DNA from: Hexactinellida sp. DTS-2022
Lineage: Eukaryota; Porifera; Hexactinellida
DNA length: 64,000 nt
NCBI GenBank assembly: GCA_028753945.1
Contig: JAPNXP010000013.1
Span: 3,658,001-3,722,000 of the forward strand
Direction: 5' to 3'
The notes under the pieces are model-generated. The model saw only the letters and a program-made list of their open reading frames with translations, had not been told where the DNA came from and did no database searches. Every line of letters begins with the position of its first letter. Within the stretch, counting starts at the first letter, position 1. This document shows, in pieces, positions 14,492 to 25,249 of the stretch. Made by a program: the position numbers and the translations under genes.

Positions 14492-16806
14492 TTGATGACT
14501 TGGCGAAAAAAAATCCAAAATTGCAGCCTGCGCCGACAGCATGTTCCTTTGGAGGCACTATCTATAAACCACCACCAAAATATAGTGCCACCTAAGGAAC
14601 ATGCGTCGGCACAGGCTGCAATTTTGGATTTTTTATTATTATTATTATTATTTATCCGTAGACGGTACCCTGCCCTCACCTTTATACATTGAGGGCTAAA
14701 ACTTGACACGTAGGTGCGGGTGATCGTCTAATTTGCACCTAGGGTTATGATTTCCGTTCAAAATTTCTCAACACCTATTTAATCTAAATAAACCTCATAA
14801 CATTAAATAATAAATAGTGAGTTTGATAAAATTTGCATATTTGGATAGAGAATTAAATTCTACACCTTTTCACAGTGCACGAATTTTCAAATTGGGCTTA
14901 GTTTGTGCCACAATTGAGTTGAAAATTTCTTTTGTTTACTCACACTTCAATTTCAGTAAAACTGTTAAATCTAATTCTAATGTTTCAACTTGTAGCAATT
15001 ATATTGATTTAACTTGTTAAATCTTACTCTATTGATTCAACTCGCGATAATTATATTGATTCAACTTATAAATTCCAGCTGGCTTCTATTTAATTGTAGT
15101 ATTACTATACAATGGATTAAATTAAATTAAATTAAATATGGAATTTGTTGACTTTACTCAACTCACCGTGGATAAGATTGCTAAAATAAATAACTAATAT
15201 TAGAATTTATTATTAATACATAATGAATGAATGGCATTAAACTCAAGATGGTTTAAGATAGAAATTAACTTCTAATTTATCTACCGTTCCTTGTGACTCC
15301 CACCAATTAACAAATGGTTCTTCACACCTTGGGCGTTGATGACTTGGCGAAAAAAATCCAAAATTGCAGCCTGCGCCGACAGCATGTTCCTTTGGAGGCA
15401 CTATCTATAAACCACCACCAAAATATAGTGCCACCTAAGGAACATGCGTCGGCACAGGCTGCAATTTTGGATTTTTTATTATTATTATTATTATTTATCC
15501 GTAGACGGTACCCTGCCCTCACCTTTATACATTGAGGGCTAAAACTTGACATGTAGGTGCGGGTGATCGTCTAATTTGCACCTAGGGTTATGATTTCCGT
15601 TCAAAATTTCTCAACACCTATTTAATCTAAATAAACCTCATAACATTAAATAATAAATAGTGAGTTTGATAAAATTTGCATATTTGGATAGAGAATTAAA
15701 TTCTACACCTTTTCACAGTGCACGAATTTTCAAATTGGGCTTAGTTTGTGCCACAATTGAGTTGAAAATTTCTTTTGTTTACTCACACTTCAATTTCAGT
15801 AAAACTGTTAAATCTAATTCTAATGTTTCAACTTGTAGCAATTATATTGATTTAACTTGTTAAATCTTACTCTATTGATTCAACTCGCGATAATTATATT
15901 GATTCAACTTATAAATTCCAGCTGGCTTCTATTTAATTGTAGTATTACTATACAATGGATTAAATTAAATTAAATTAAATATGGAATTTGTTGACTTTAC
16001 TCAACTCACCGTGGATAAGATTGCTAAAATAAATAACTAATATTAGAATTTATTATTAATACATAATGAATGAATGGCATTAAACTCAAGATGGTTTAAG
16101 ATAGAAATTAACTTCTAATTTATCTACCGTTCCTTGTGACTCCCACCAATTAACAAATGGTTCTTCACACCTTGGGCGTTGATGACTTGGCGAAAAAAAT
16201 CCAAAATTGCAGCCTGCGCCGACAGCATGTTCCTTTGGAGGCACTATCTATAAACCACCACCAAAATATAGTGCCACCTAAGGAACATGCGTCGGCACAG
16301 GCTGCAATTTTGGATTTTTTATTATTATTTTTATTATTTATCCGTAGACGGTACCCTGCCCTCACCTTTATACATTGAGGGCTAAAACTTGACATGTAGG
16401 TGCGGGTGATCGTCTAATTTGCACCTAGGGTTATGATTTCCGTTCAAAATTTCTCAACACCTATTTAATCTAAATAAACCTCATAACATTAAATAATAAA
16501 TAGTGAGTTTGATAAAATTTGCATATTTGGATAGAGAATTAAATTCTACACCTTTTCACAGTGCACGAATTTTCAAATTGGGCTTAGTTTGTGCCACAAT
16601 TGAGTTGAAAATTTCTTTTGTTTACTCACACTTCAATTTCAGTAAAACTGTTAAATCTAATTCTAATGTTTCAACTTGTAGCAATTATATTGATTTAACT
16701 TGTTAAATCTTACTCTATTGATTCAACTCGCGATAATTATATTGATTCAACTTATAAATTCCAGCTGGCTTCTATTTAATTGTAGTATTACTATACAATG
16801 GATTAA
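14492..16806 (+). repeat. Near-identical 843-bp tandem copies
   Basis: The stretch repeats with a period of 843 bp: hairpins at 14513, 15356 and 16199, and the same internal frames at 14817, 15660 and 16503. By eye the copies differ at only a few bases (for example the T/A pattern after the hairpin at about 16321-16340), unlike the strongly diverged units around them. Similarity to the next unit ends near 16806. This is either a recent tandem duplication or an assembly duplication. Confidence 0.9.
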
Positions 16807-18414
16807 ATAAAATCTAATGATATAAGGAATTTATTGACTTTACTCAAATCACCGTGGATAACATTGCTAAAATAAATAACTAATAATATAATTTATTATC
16901 AATACATAATGAATGAATGGCATTAAACTCAAGATGTTTTGTGATAGAAACAAAATTCAAATTTATCAACCGTTCCTTGTGGCTCGGATCAATTAACAAA
17001 TGGATCATGACACCTTGAGGCGTTGATGACATGGCGAAAAAAATCCAAAATTGCAGATGTGCTGACAGCATGTTCCTTTGGAGGCACTTTCAATAAACCA
17101 CCAACAAGATATAGTGCCATCAAAGGAACATGCGTCGGCACAGCTGCAATTTTGGATTTTTTTTTCTCCGTAGACGGTGCCCTGGGCACACCTTTATACA
17201 TTGAGGGCTGAAACTTGGCATGTAGTTGCGGAGGGACCGTCTAATTTGCACCTGGGGTTACGATTTTTTCTCAAATGATTTCAACACCTATTTAAACTAA
17301 TTATAGCTCATAACATGAAATAATTAATATTGAGCTTGATGAAATTTACATGTACGGATAGAGAATTAAATTCTACACCTTTTCACAGTGCACAAATTTT
17401 TAAATTGGGTTTCGTTAGCGCCACAATAGAGTTGCAAGTTTCCTTTGTTTACTAACACTTCAGTTCCATTGAAAGTGTTAAATCTAATTCTATTGTTTCA
17501 ACTTGTAATAATTATATTGATTTGACTTGTTAAATCTTATTCTATTGTTTCAACTTGCGATAAATATATTGATTTTACTTATAAATTCCAGCTGGCTTCT
17601 ATTTAAATTTATTTATATAAGGAATTTGTTGACTTTACTCAACTCACCGTGGATAACATTGATAAAATTAAATAACTAATAATTTAATTTATTATCAATA
17701 AGTAATGAATTAATGGCATTAAACTAAAGATGGTTTATGATGGAACCGTTAAGATTTTACATTCCACAACAACGACAGATTAAGTGATTATATTTATTTC
17801 GGCGAGAATATTCTTGGACAATTAATGTACTGACGTAATTAATTATAATTAATTCATTTTGTATTTAACTTATAGTCGGTTCCAATTAGATTATTGGGGT
17901 TATCGAGTGCGTGGAATTCAAATATTATAGTGAAATTCAATTTAAATTAATAATAATTGCAATAATTGAACATAATTTATTTTGCTGTATATAATAATGG
18001 TGTTAAATAATAAATTAATAAATTAAATATTTATACTAATTATCAAAATTTCATTAATCTCAGAGATGATACAAGATAGAACAAACTTTCAATTTATCAA
18101 TTGGTCCTTATGCCAGGTACCACCTATACAAGTGGGTCTTGACACCTTGAGGTGATTATGACATCGTCAAGAAAATGTATTTTTACAATTTTGTGAATTA
18201 AATAATTTGCATGGGTTGGTATGAGTTGGCTGAATACCCAACACGCACCCAAAAATGCTGACTCAGCACATATTATATTCTACTGAATCTTGAATATCTC
18301 TCAAATGAAGTTTGCAAGATGGAAACTTCTACCACTCCTAGGGTCGTAGCCTCTGAAACACCTTTCATGAAATAATTTAACACCTTTATAGTGATGATGA
18401 CTTGGCAAAAAAAA

Positions 18415-18530
18415 ATCAAAAATTGCAGCCTGTGCCGACAGCATGTTCCTTTGGAGGCACTATCAATAAACAACCAACAAAATATGGTGCCACCAAAGGA
18501 ACATGCGTCGGCACAGCTGCAATTTTTGAT
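18415..18530 (+). repeat. Hairpin copy with matched arm substitution
   Basis: The left arm starts ATCAAAAATTGC and the right arm ends GCAATTTTTGAT. Compared with the common ATCCAAAATTGC and GCAATTTTGGAT, one pair changed from C-G to A-T on both sides. A further difference (GCAGCC against AGCTGC) is not matched. Confidence 0.88.
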
Positions 18531-19371
18531 TTTTTTTGTATTATTATTTTTTCTTCGTAAACTGTGCCCTGGCCAGAGCTTTATAGTTGTTGGGCTGAAA
18601 CTTGGCATGTAGGTTCGGAGTCGACTTCTAATTTGCACCTGGGGTTACGATTTTTGACACATCTTTAACACCTTTCAAAATTTGTCTGGTCCATAACTAA
18701 AGAAATGTTTTACAAAACCCCCAAATTTTATTTCATATTTGGATTCACCATAAAATTCTGCGTCTGATGGGATAAGAAATCTTTCAATAAGGGGTTTAAT
18801 TTCTGCCACAAATGGGGGTTGAAATTTCTTTGTTTACTCACACTTCAATTTCAGTAAACTGTGAAATCTAATTCCATTGTTTCAACTTGTAATAATTATA
18901 TTGATTTAACTTGTTAAATCTTACTCTATTGTTTCAACTTGCGATAATTATATTGATTTAACTTAGAAATTGCAGCTGGCTTCTATTTAATTGTAGTATT
19001 ATTATTTAATGAATTAAAACAAATTAAATTAAATAAGAAATTTGTTGACTTAATTCAACTCAACCGTGGATAACATTGCTAAAATAAATAACAAATAATA
19101 TAATTTATTATCAATACATAATGGATTAATGGCATAAAACTCAAGATGGTTTATGATATAAATAAACTTCAAATTTATCTACCGTTCCTTGTGACTCGGA
19201 CCGATTAACAAATGGTTCTTGACTCCTTGAGGCGTCGATGACTTGGCGAAAAAAAATCCAAAATTGCAGCCTGTGTCGACAGCATTGGAGCCACTCTCAA
19301 TAAACACCAACGAAATATAGTGCCACCAAAGGAACATGCGTCTGCACAGGCTGCAATTTTGGATTTTTATT

Positions 19372-19406
19372 ACTGTGCCGACTATACTATTGTATAGTGG
19401 CCCAGT
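19372..19406 (+). repeat. Box A palindrome, degenerate core
   Basis: A single box with one core change (TATTGTATAG), following the shortened hairpin at 19256-19364. Confidence 0.8.
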
Positions 19407-20465
19407 TCTAATCTTACTGCCTTGGTTATTATTCTTCCGTAGCTCATCCACTGAACAGAGTTTAATTAACTAAGAGCCCAAATTTTCAGGATATGTGTCT
19501 CATGGGTTACAGATGTGCACCTTGGGGTCACGATTTTTGATTACATTGATTTGGACACATTTTTGCACCTGTTAATATTGAAACAGGAATAATATATAGT
19601 ACCCGAATATTCAATTTATATGCATACGATAGAGAATTAAATTCTACACCTTTTCACAGTGCACGAATTTTCAAATTGCGCTTCGTTTGTGCCACAATTG
19701 AGTTGCAAATTTCCTTTGTTTACTAATTAGCACTTAAAGTACTTCAGTTCTATTGAATGTGTTAAATCTAATTCTTTTGTTTCTACTTGTGATAATTATT
19801 TTGATTCAATTTGTAAATCGAGTAGGCTTCAATTTTCCAATTGAAAACCGAGATTTTACAATCTATACCAACGACTGATTTTGTGATTATATTTCCATCT
19901 TCAAGAATACTCTTGCACTATTATTATACTGACGTAATTAATTATATATTAATTCAGTCCGTATTTTGACTTATATATATGCTTCCAATTTGTGTATTAG
20001 GGGATAATTATCGAGTGTCCGAAATTGAAATATGGTAGCCAAATTAATTATATTTACTATTTTTGACAAATAATTAAGCTTAATAAATTTAAGTTGACTT
20101 TGAAATACGTGTTAATTATTAATAATTTTAATAATTACAAGCTGCTCGCTCGCGTTACGCGCGTTCTTACAACTTGCAATCGGGCCTGCGGCCCTCGCTT
20201 GTATTTAAAGCATTTACCTTTTCAAATTAAATTCCGGTTGTTTTTTAATACATACTCCAATAGACTTAATGCAAATTGAGTAATGTATGTGCATGATTGA
20301 GCTCAAACTCATTCTAGGAGCCTATAAAAATGTCGGTTATGTAATGAAAAATTAACAAAATTATATACCCCCTCCCTACATTACGATTTTGCCATTTTGT
20401 AATAAAAAAGGACGAGCTGTAACACTTACCCCTTGAGCATTACTTAAAATTCAAAGGCCCTATAC

Positions 20466-20867
20466 CAGAGATGGAACCGGTCGGGATTTTCATGACCCGA
20501 CCCGACCGGTGCAGTTGGAGATTTGATCTGACCCGACCGGCCGGTCGACCGGTCAATCATAGCTAGCAATAATTTATAGATAATAGAATAAGAATCTGCT
20601 GTAGTGTCATGTCTATAATTTAGGAATAATTATTATGGCCATAGACCATTTAAGGAAGCCTCCTTTAATACTACTAAGCTCTCAAGGGCTATTGGAGCCA
20701 GATTCAATCAAAACAAATTATGATATTATGATATCGAATAGATCATATAGATATCTCGACCGGCCGGTCAGGGTTCGACCGGCCGGTCAAAGTTCCGACC
20801 GGTACCCGACCCGACCCGACCCGACCGGTCGACCGGTGCCGGTCAGACCAGACCGGTTCCGTCTCTG
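20466..20867. mobile_element. hAT-type MITE with CCGGTC-rich interior
   Basis: Terminal inverted repeats CAGAGATGGAACCGGTC and, at the other end, its reverse complement with one change (CAGAGACGGAACCGGTC). The 8-bp direct repeat CCCTATAC flanks both sides (20458-20465, 20868-20875). The interior is rich in GACCGG and CCGACC motifs, giving a chance open frame at 20635-20922. Non-autonomous, 402 bp. Confidence 0.92.
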
Positions 20868-21571
20868 CCCTATACACAGGTTGATTATATTACGGGGAAT
20901 CATATGGGTGATATTTAGGTGACCGCTAGTGACCCACATAACAGTAATGCTATTGTTTCAGAGTAGGGCTGTGCCCCCCTAAGCTGTCTATTTATATAAA
21001 TTGAGAAATACTAATCAGCGCCTGTACTGTTGAATATTTATGCTAATTAGAACTTACAATTTTCTAGATATTAACGCATGTCCGTGTATAATAATGAACC
21101 GACTTCAAATAGAAATTAATTAATACCACTAAGGAACTGTACAACTCTGTGGACCCATAACTTTGGGATGTGGAGAAGTTATTGAATTGATCGGTAATAT
21201 TCAAATAGACACAATGGAATGTTAGAAATGTATGGGTAGTACACGGAACACATTAACTGATTGGATGAATGACTTTCCTCTCGACCAATTAAATCACAGT
21301 CTCAGATAGGCATTCTATAACGCACACTTAACTATTGGTAGGTACATTAAAATATTTTTATACCCATACCGGAAAACCCTCGAATTTAATAGGCTAAAGT
21401 TTTGTCACCTTTAGGGAAGGGGAGATGTGAATATTTTTCTTAGATATTAGAACTTGTTTTTAGTTACACTATTTCCCACCCCCCTGCCAAATTTCAAGTC
21501 TGTAGCTCTTACCTGTTCCTCATTCAATTCTGAACAAACAAACAAAACAAAAAAATCATTGTGATTTAATA

Positions 21572-22533
21572 TACAGTAAAACCTCCAATTAGGAACACTT
21601 TGGGGACTGCTGAAAAGTGTTCCTAATATGGAGGTGTTCCTTGATAAGATGTCTGCCTTTTAGGATCCTATCATAAACTTTGTAAGGTGTATGAATGTTT
21701 GTTATAAACATGCTCAAGATGTACACTAACCGGCCAAAATTATTTGAAGAGCAATAATTTGTATTCATAAATTAATGTATATAGTAGCATATTAACATTA
21801 TTAGATGTTTCAACATGGCTATTTTGATAATTTTATATGTCAATTAAAATATAATAGCGAAATTTTTGAAACTCATTAACTATATAATTAGCTAATTAAA
21901 TAAAAAATACTGATCATTAATTAAGATGCAATTAGAATATACAAGTTCTGATTGCAGATTTGAATTCCACATGGTCGAATTACTCTAAGTGCATAATTTC
22001 AAACCAATACGATTATTTTCTACTGAGATACAGCACATTTTATTAGTGCCACTTGTGCCAGAATTGGTACGTGGCAGAGACACTTATGCCAATTAATGTG
22101 CAATAGAGCCTCTGAACAACGGACACTTTGGGACCGGAGTCGTTGTCCGCTATTTAGAGGTTGCTTTTCTATTAGACATATGCTAAATTCAATCCTTCCG
22201 TGCCACGAGGGTTGTCCGTTATTTAGAGGTTGTCCGCTATTTGGAGGGACCGTTATGGGAGGCTCCACTGTATATTGGCTAAAACGACTTGAGATTAAAA
22301 CTATCCCCACAAATTATGATGAATACGAATGGTCCTTAATGAGAGGTCCATCTGAATGGTTAAGTGACATTTGGGACACAAAAAGGTGTTCCCTGTTCAC
22401 TGTAGGGAGGTGTTCCTTAATGGGAGGTAGGTATCAATGTTAAAGCATAGTAGAAAATTGGGACTTAAAAAAGTGTCCCCTAAGCAGAGTTGTTCCTTAA
22501 TTGGAGGTGTTCCCTAATGGAGGTTTTACTGTA
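21572..22533. mobile_element. Pogo/Tc1-like MITE (TACAGTAAAACCTCC ends)
   Basis: Ends are TACAGTAAAACCTCC and its inverted counterpart GGAGGTTTTACTGTA, with TA at both borders, as in pogo/Tigger-type elements. Inner inverted motifs (TTAGGAACAC, AAGTGTTCC, GGAGGTGTTCC) repeat several times near both ends. A second MITE is inserted at 22099-22272. It sits in the 5' end of Helitron-like element 4. Confidence 0.85.
22099..22272. mobile_element. MITE with GAGCCTCTGAACAACGGAC ends, copy 1
   Basis: The left end reads CAATAGAGCCTCTGAACAAC and the right end GGAGGCTCCACTGTA. Interior motifs TTGTCCG and CTATTTAGAGG recur. A second copy lies at 28327-28516. TA borders and CAGT ends suggest a pogo/Tc1-like family. 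Confidence 0.82.
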
Positions 22534-22538
22534 TATGA

Positions 22539-23057
22539 TTTAAACTTATTTGGTAAATAACATTAATCTCAGAGATGATGCAATATATAAACAAACTTCC
22601 AATTTATCTATTGATCCTTATGCCACTTAACACCTCTACAAATGGGTCTTAACACCTTGAGGTGATGATGAAATCGTCAAAAAATTGTGTTTTTAGTAAA
22701 TTTTTACAAATTTGTGAATTCTATATTTCGAATGGGTTGGTTGGTGTTTGGTGATCACCCAACGCGCACATAAAAAATGCTAACTCATCACCTATTACAT
22801 TGACTGAAACTTGAATAACTCTGAAATGAAGTGAGCTAAAACGAAACTTCCAACTCACTAAGGATCGTTGCCTTTTGAAACACCTTTCTGAAATAATTTA
22901 ACACCTTAATAGTGATGATGACATGGCGAAAAAAAATCCAAAATTGCAGCTGTGGCGACAGCTTTTTCCTTGGAGGCCCTATCCATTAACCAGCCAGTAG
23001 ACACCAAAATATTTTGCCTACATAGGGAAATGCGTCGGCACAGTTGCAATTTTGGAT
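22539..23057 (+). repeat. 3' part of the hairpin unit interrupted at 20138
   Basis: It continues the unit body after Helitron-like element 4 and ends in a hairpin at 22936-23057. The hairpin is more diverged than most: the loop is longer (CCAGCCAGTAGACACC) and the left arm lacks several bases (GACAGCTTTTTCC). A start-of-unit motif (CGCCGTAGACGTTGCCC) follows at 23088 before the next repeat cuts in. Confidence 0.88.
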
Positions 23058-23106
23058 TTTATTATTATTATTAATATTTTTGTTTTCGCCGTAGACGTTG
23101 CCCTGT

Positions 23107-23309
23107 GGCCTTATTTACTAACAATACTTAAGTTTGCTTAACTTAAAATTAATTAAAAGTTAAGCAAATCTTGAGAAAAACTTAAGTTTTGCTAAGTGTT
23201 CATTAAGTTTTCTTAAATATTCAAAACTTAACAAAATTCTTAGAATTTGCTTAACTTTTGAGTGAAACTTTTTTTACTTGAGTGTAACTTAAGTTTTTAA
23301 TCTCCTATT
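23107..23309. repeat. Partial CCTTATTYACTAA element
   Basis: It starts GGCCTTATTTACTAAC and continues with AACTTAAG/CTTAAGTT motifs. Both features match the ends of the elements at 34963-37560. The opposite end is not present, so this is a truncated copy. Confidence 0.6.
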
Positions 23310-23428
23310 CAAGGGTGGGGTTGGTTAACCCAGTGGTTCCCAACCTGGGGTGCATGAGCCCATTGGGGGTGCACGGGACAAGGAGTGGAGTGAATATTGA
23401 GCATTTTTTTTATAATTTTTAACAGATT

Positions 23429-23569
23429 ACTTATATGGAGCTCAGTTACTGGTAACTGAACTGCCATATAAGGAGGTGTTTCAATTCTAAAAGACCCATG
23501 AGCTCAGAAATGAATTTAGACATAAATAAAAACCTACTTCAGTTACCAGTAACTCAGCTCCATATAAGT
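23429..23569. mobile_element. Small fold-back MITE (ACTTATATGGAGC ends)
   Basis: The left arm ACTTATATGGAGCTCAGTTA is repeated inverted at the right (TAACTCAGCTCCATATAAGT), and the arms extend to about 32 bp with a GTTACTGGTAAC palindrome. About 75 bp of unrelated sequence separates them. It lies in the left part of the hAT element at 23331. Confidence 0.8.
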
Positions 23570-23889
23570 ATTTTGAATTTTTAAATCTAGTTATAATCTA
23601 CAAGTTAAATTCTGATTACTCGATTATATTGATTTATTACTATTGTGTTCTGTCAGTTACCCGACGCTTTATCAAAGAGGGCTTGGTCCGTACGGGTCCA
23701 TTTACCACAACCTACCTTTGGACATTCGCCCCCCCCCCAATATGGTGCACCTCAATTCTATCCTCCCTAAAATCAGCAAAGATTGTTGTCATAAATACGT
23801 TCCGACAATGTCTAAATATACAAGTGCATACATTTGTCCCAGTGTAAAATATATTCCAAAGATTAGTGTTAATTAAGGTGGATCCAAAT

Positions 23890-24706
23890 CTATTGAAAAG
23901 GGTCATCCTCCTCATCTCCATGTACGCTCATGGTACCTAGCACAGAAGCGGCATTTCCCCTTTGTATAGCTACTGAGAGTCGCTGGACTAGGTATGTGTA
24001 CGATTTGGGGTCTTTTGATTCTTGTCTTACCTTCCTTCCTAGCTCTTGAATAAAGCACGCAGTATCTGGCCCAAAGCACCCAGTTGTTTCGATAGCCACT
24101 GGTGCGAAGTAGTGTGTCGATAAGAGATTGTAATATTTTGACCTTTTTAAAGTTTCAGCTTTAGCTGCCACTAACCCGGTTCCCCTGCTCGCTTCTGCTC
24201 TGTGGGAGGGGGCGAATGTGTCGGGACAGGTGGCATCCCAGACTAGGATCTTCCCGGATTGCCATGGTATGAGAGAAACCCCATCTGGCCTTTTTCCGTC
24301 AGTTCTGCTAAGCCCTGTAGGTTCCAGCCTTGATGGCATTTTGGCTGAAGCTAGAGACCGGTGTATGATAGAATTGATCGCTGCTTGGCGTGCATGGCGA
24401 CCTTCGCTGTATCGGCAACTGAGGCCATGGGTTGCTTGTTGATCAACCTCTGTGCCGCAGTGATGGCATAAGTGGGAGCGGCAGAGAGGGGCGCCTAAGC
24501 GTAGTCCGGCGGCAATCCTTATGGTCTCGTCATCCATGCGGAGTCCTAGGTTGGAGATTGGGAGCGCGCTCAACCATGCACCAGTTTCCTTGGCAGATGC
24601 AGCCCTTAGACGTGCACGTGCGAGATCATCTGGCGCGTTGGTGATTAATGCAGTCATCTTCTTGTGTGAGACTAGGGTATCCCATGCCTTCTGGATATGT
24701 ATTGAG
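23890..24706 (-). pseudogene. Retrotransposon C-terminus: CCHC and REL endonuclease
   Basis: About 270 codons follow the reverse transcriptase part once the MITE is ignored. Visible motifs, numbered on the open frame from 24726: a zinc knuckle C87-x2-C90-x9-H100-x3-C104, followed by RPD (146-148) and a D at 164 within LVWDATCPDT. This spacing of CCHC then PD...D is the signature of the restriction-like endonuclease of early-branching non-LTR clades (R2, R4, NeSL, HERO type). The frame ends in an acidic tail (GDEEDDPFQ). It should nick target DNA for target-primed reverse transcription. The clade cannot be fixed by eye. Confidence 0.75.
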
Positions 24707-25249
24707 CAGGGTTGTAAATAAATCATTTTTTTTTTCTCAAATCATCTCAAATCAAATCATTTTAGGTTTATAATTATTTCAAATCAAATCATTTCAAATC
24801 AAATCAAATCATTTCAAATCAAATCAAATCAAATATTTGAAATATTTGAAACTTTCAAATCATTTCGGAATCACAGTCAAAATGTATAGAAATTTTGAAA
24901 ATGATCTTATATATTTGAAATTGAATTGAAAATGACGTGAAATTATACTAAAGCGATTTGGAAACGATTTGGAAACGATTTGAAAATGATTTACCGAATA
25001 TTATTTGAAAATGATCTGAAAATGATTTGAAAAATGATTCGAAAATGATTTGAAAATGATTTGAAATAATTTCAAATCAAATCAAATCAAATCATTTGAG
25101 AATTCAAATATTTTCAAATCAAATCAAATCAAATCATTTGAGGATTCAAATAATTTCAAATCAAATCAAATCAAATCATTTGATAATTCTCTTAAATCAA
25201 ATCAAATCAAATCAAATATTTGAAATATTTGATTTGATTTACAACACTG
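24707..25249. mobile_element. hAT MITE made of AAATC repeats, splitting the RT gene
   Basis: Ends CAGGGTTGTAAAT and, inverted, ATTTACAACACTG. Direct repeats GTATTGAG (24699-24706) and GTATTGAC (25250-25257) flank it with one mismatch, giving an 8-bp hAT-type target duplication. The interior is dominated by AAATC/GATTT pentamer-like repeats and GAAAATGATTT. Its insertion makes the upstream frame end in repeat-encoded residues. Confidence 0.9.

Larger units (their letters stand above)
1..20137 (+). repeat. Hairpin-unit array, block 1 (head-to-tail)
   Basis: About 18 direct copies of one AT-rich unit. Read on the + strand a unit has: an optional palindromic box (ACTGTGCCGAC...), a T/TA-rich run, a conserved start (CTCCGTAGACGGTGCC), about 0.7-1.3 kb of body, an A-run, and a terminal ~116-bp hairpin. 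Hairpins lie at 1248-1363, 2362-2477, 3795-3910, 5010-5124, 5985-6101, 7250-7366, 8512-8628, 9953-10069, 11150-11265, 12384-12500, 13660-13775, 14513-14629, 15356-15472, 16199-16315, 17043-17157, 18415-18530 and 19256-19364. Units measured hairpin end to hairpin end range from 834 to 1441 bp. Short units lack a middle segment with the motif GACGTAATTAATTATAATTA. Copies differ by substitutions, indels and body swaps (two body types after the box), so this is not a homogeneous satellite. No host gene is seen inside. Confidence 0.93.
20138..22538 (-). mobile_element. Helitron-like element 4, inserted in a hairpin unit
   Basis: Unit sequence stops at ...TTTTAATAATTA (20137) and resumes at TTTAAACTTATTTGG (22539); joined, it matches the unit consensus with no target duplication. 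Read on the minus strand the element starts with TC after an A, continues ATATATTAAATCACAATG and a TTTGTTTG-rich tract, then CAGAATTGAATGAGG, resembling the 5' ends of the other Helitron-like elements here. It ends with palindromic GC-rich sequence (CGCGAGCGAGCAGC) and CTTG before T. These are Helitron traits: 5' TC, insertion between A and T, 3' hairpins. No Rep or helicase coding is seen, so it is non-autonomous. It carries an hAT MITE at 20466 and a pogo-like MITE almost at its 5' end. The stretch 20876-21571 holds no gene. Confidence 0.7.

Noticed and set aside
1-20137. Dozens of 60-100 codon frames across the hairpins (peptides such as VPLVALYF or KYSATKGT)
   Set aside because: They run through inverted-repeat arms, occur on both strands, differ in start and stop between copies, and show no domain. 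They are by-products of the repeat.
20635-20922. 95-codon frame rich in R, P and D
   Set aside because: It mostly reads through the CCGACC/GACCGG repeats of the MITE at 20466-20867.
22020-22443. Opposed frames of 96 and 115 codons
   Set aside because: They cover the ends of two nested MITEs (TTGTCCG and GTTCC repeats) and resemble no protein.
24218-24721. Plus-strand frames of 66-74 codons
   Set aside because: Antisense shadows of the retrotransposon endonuclease segment.
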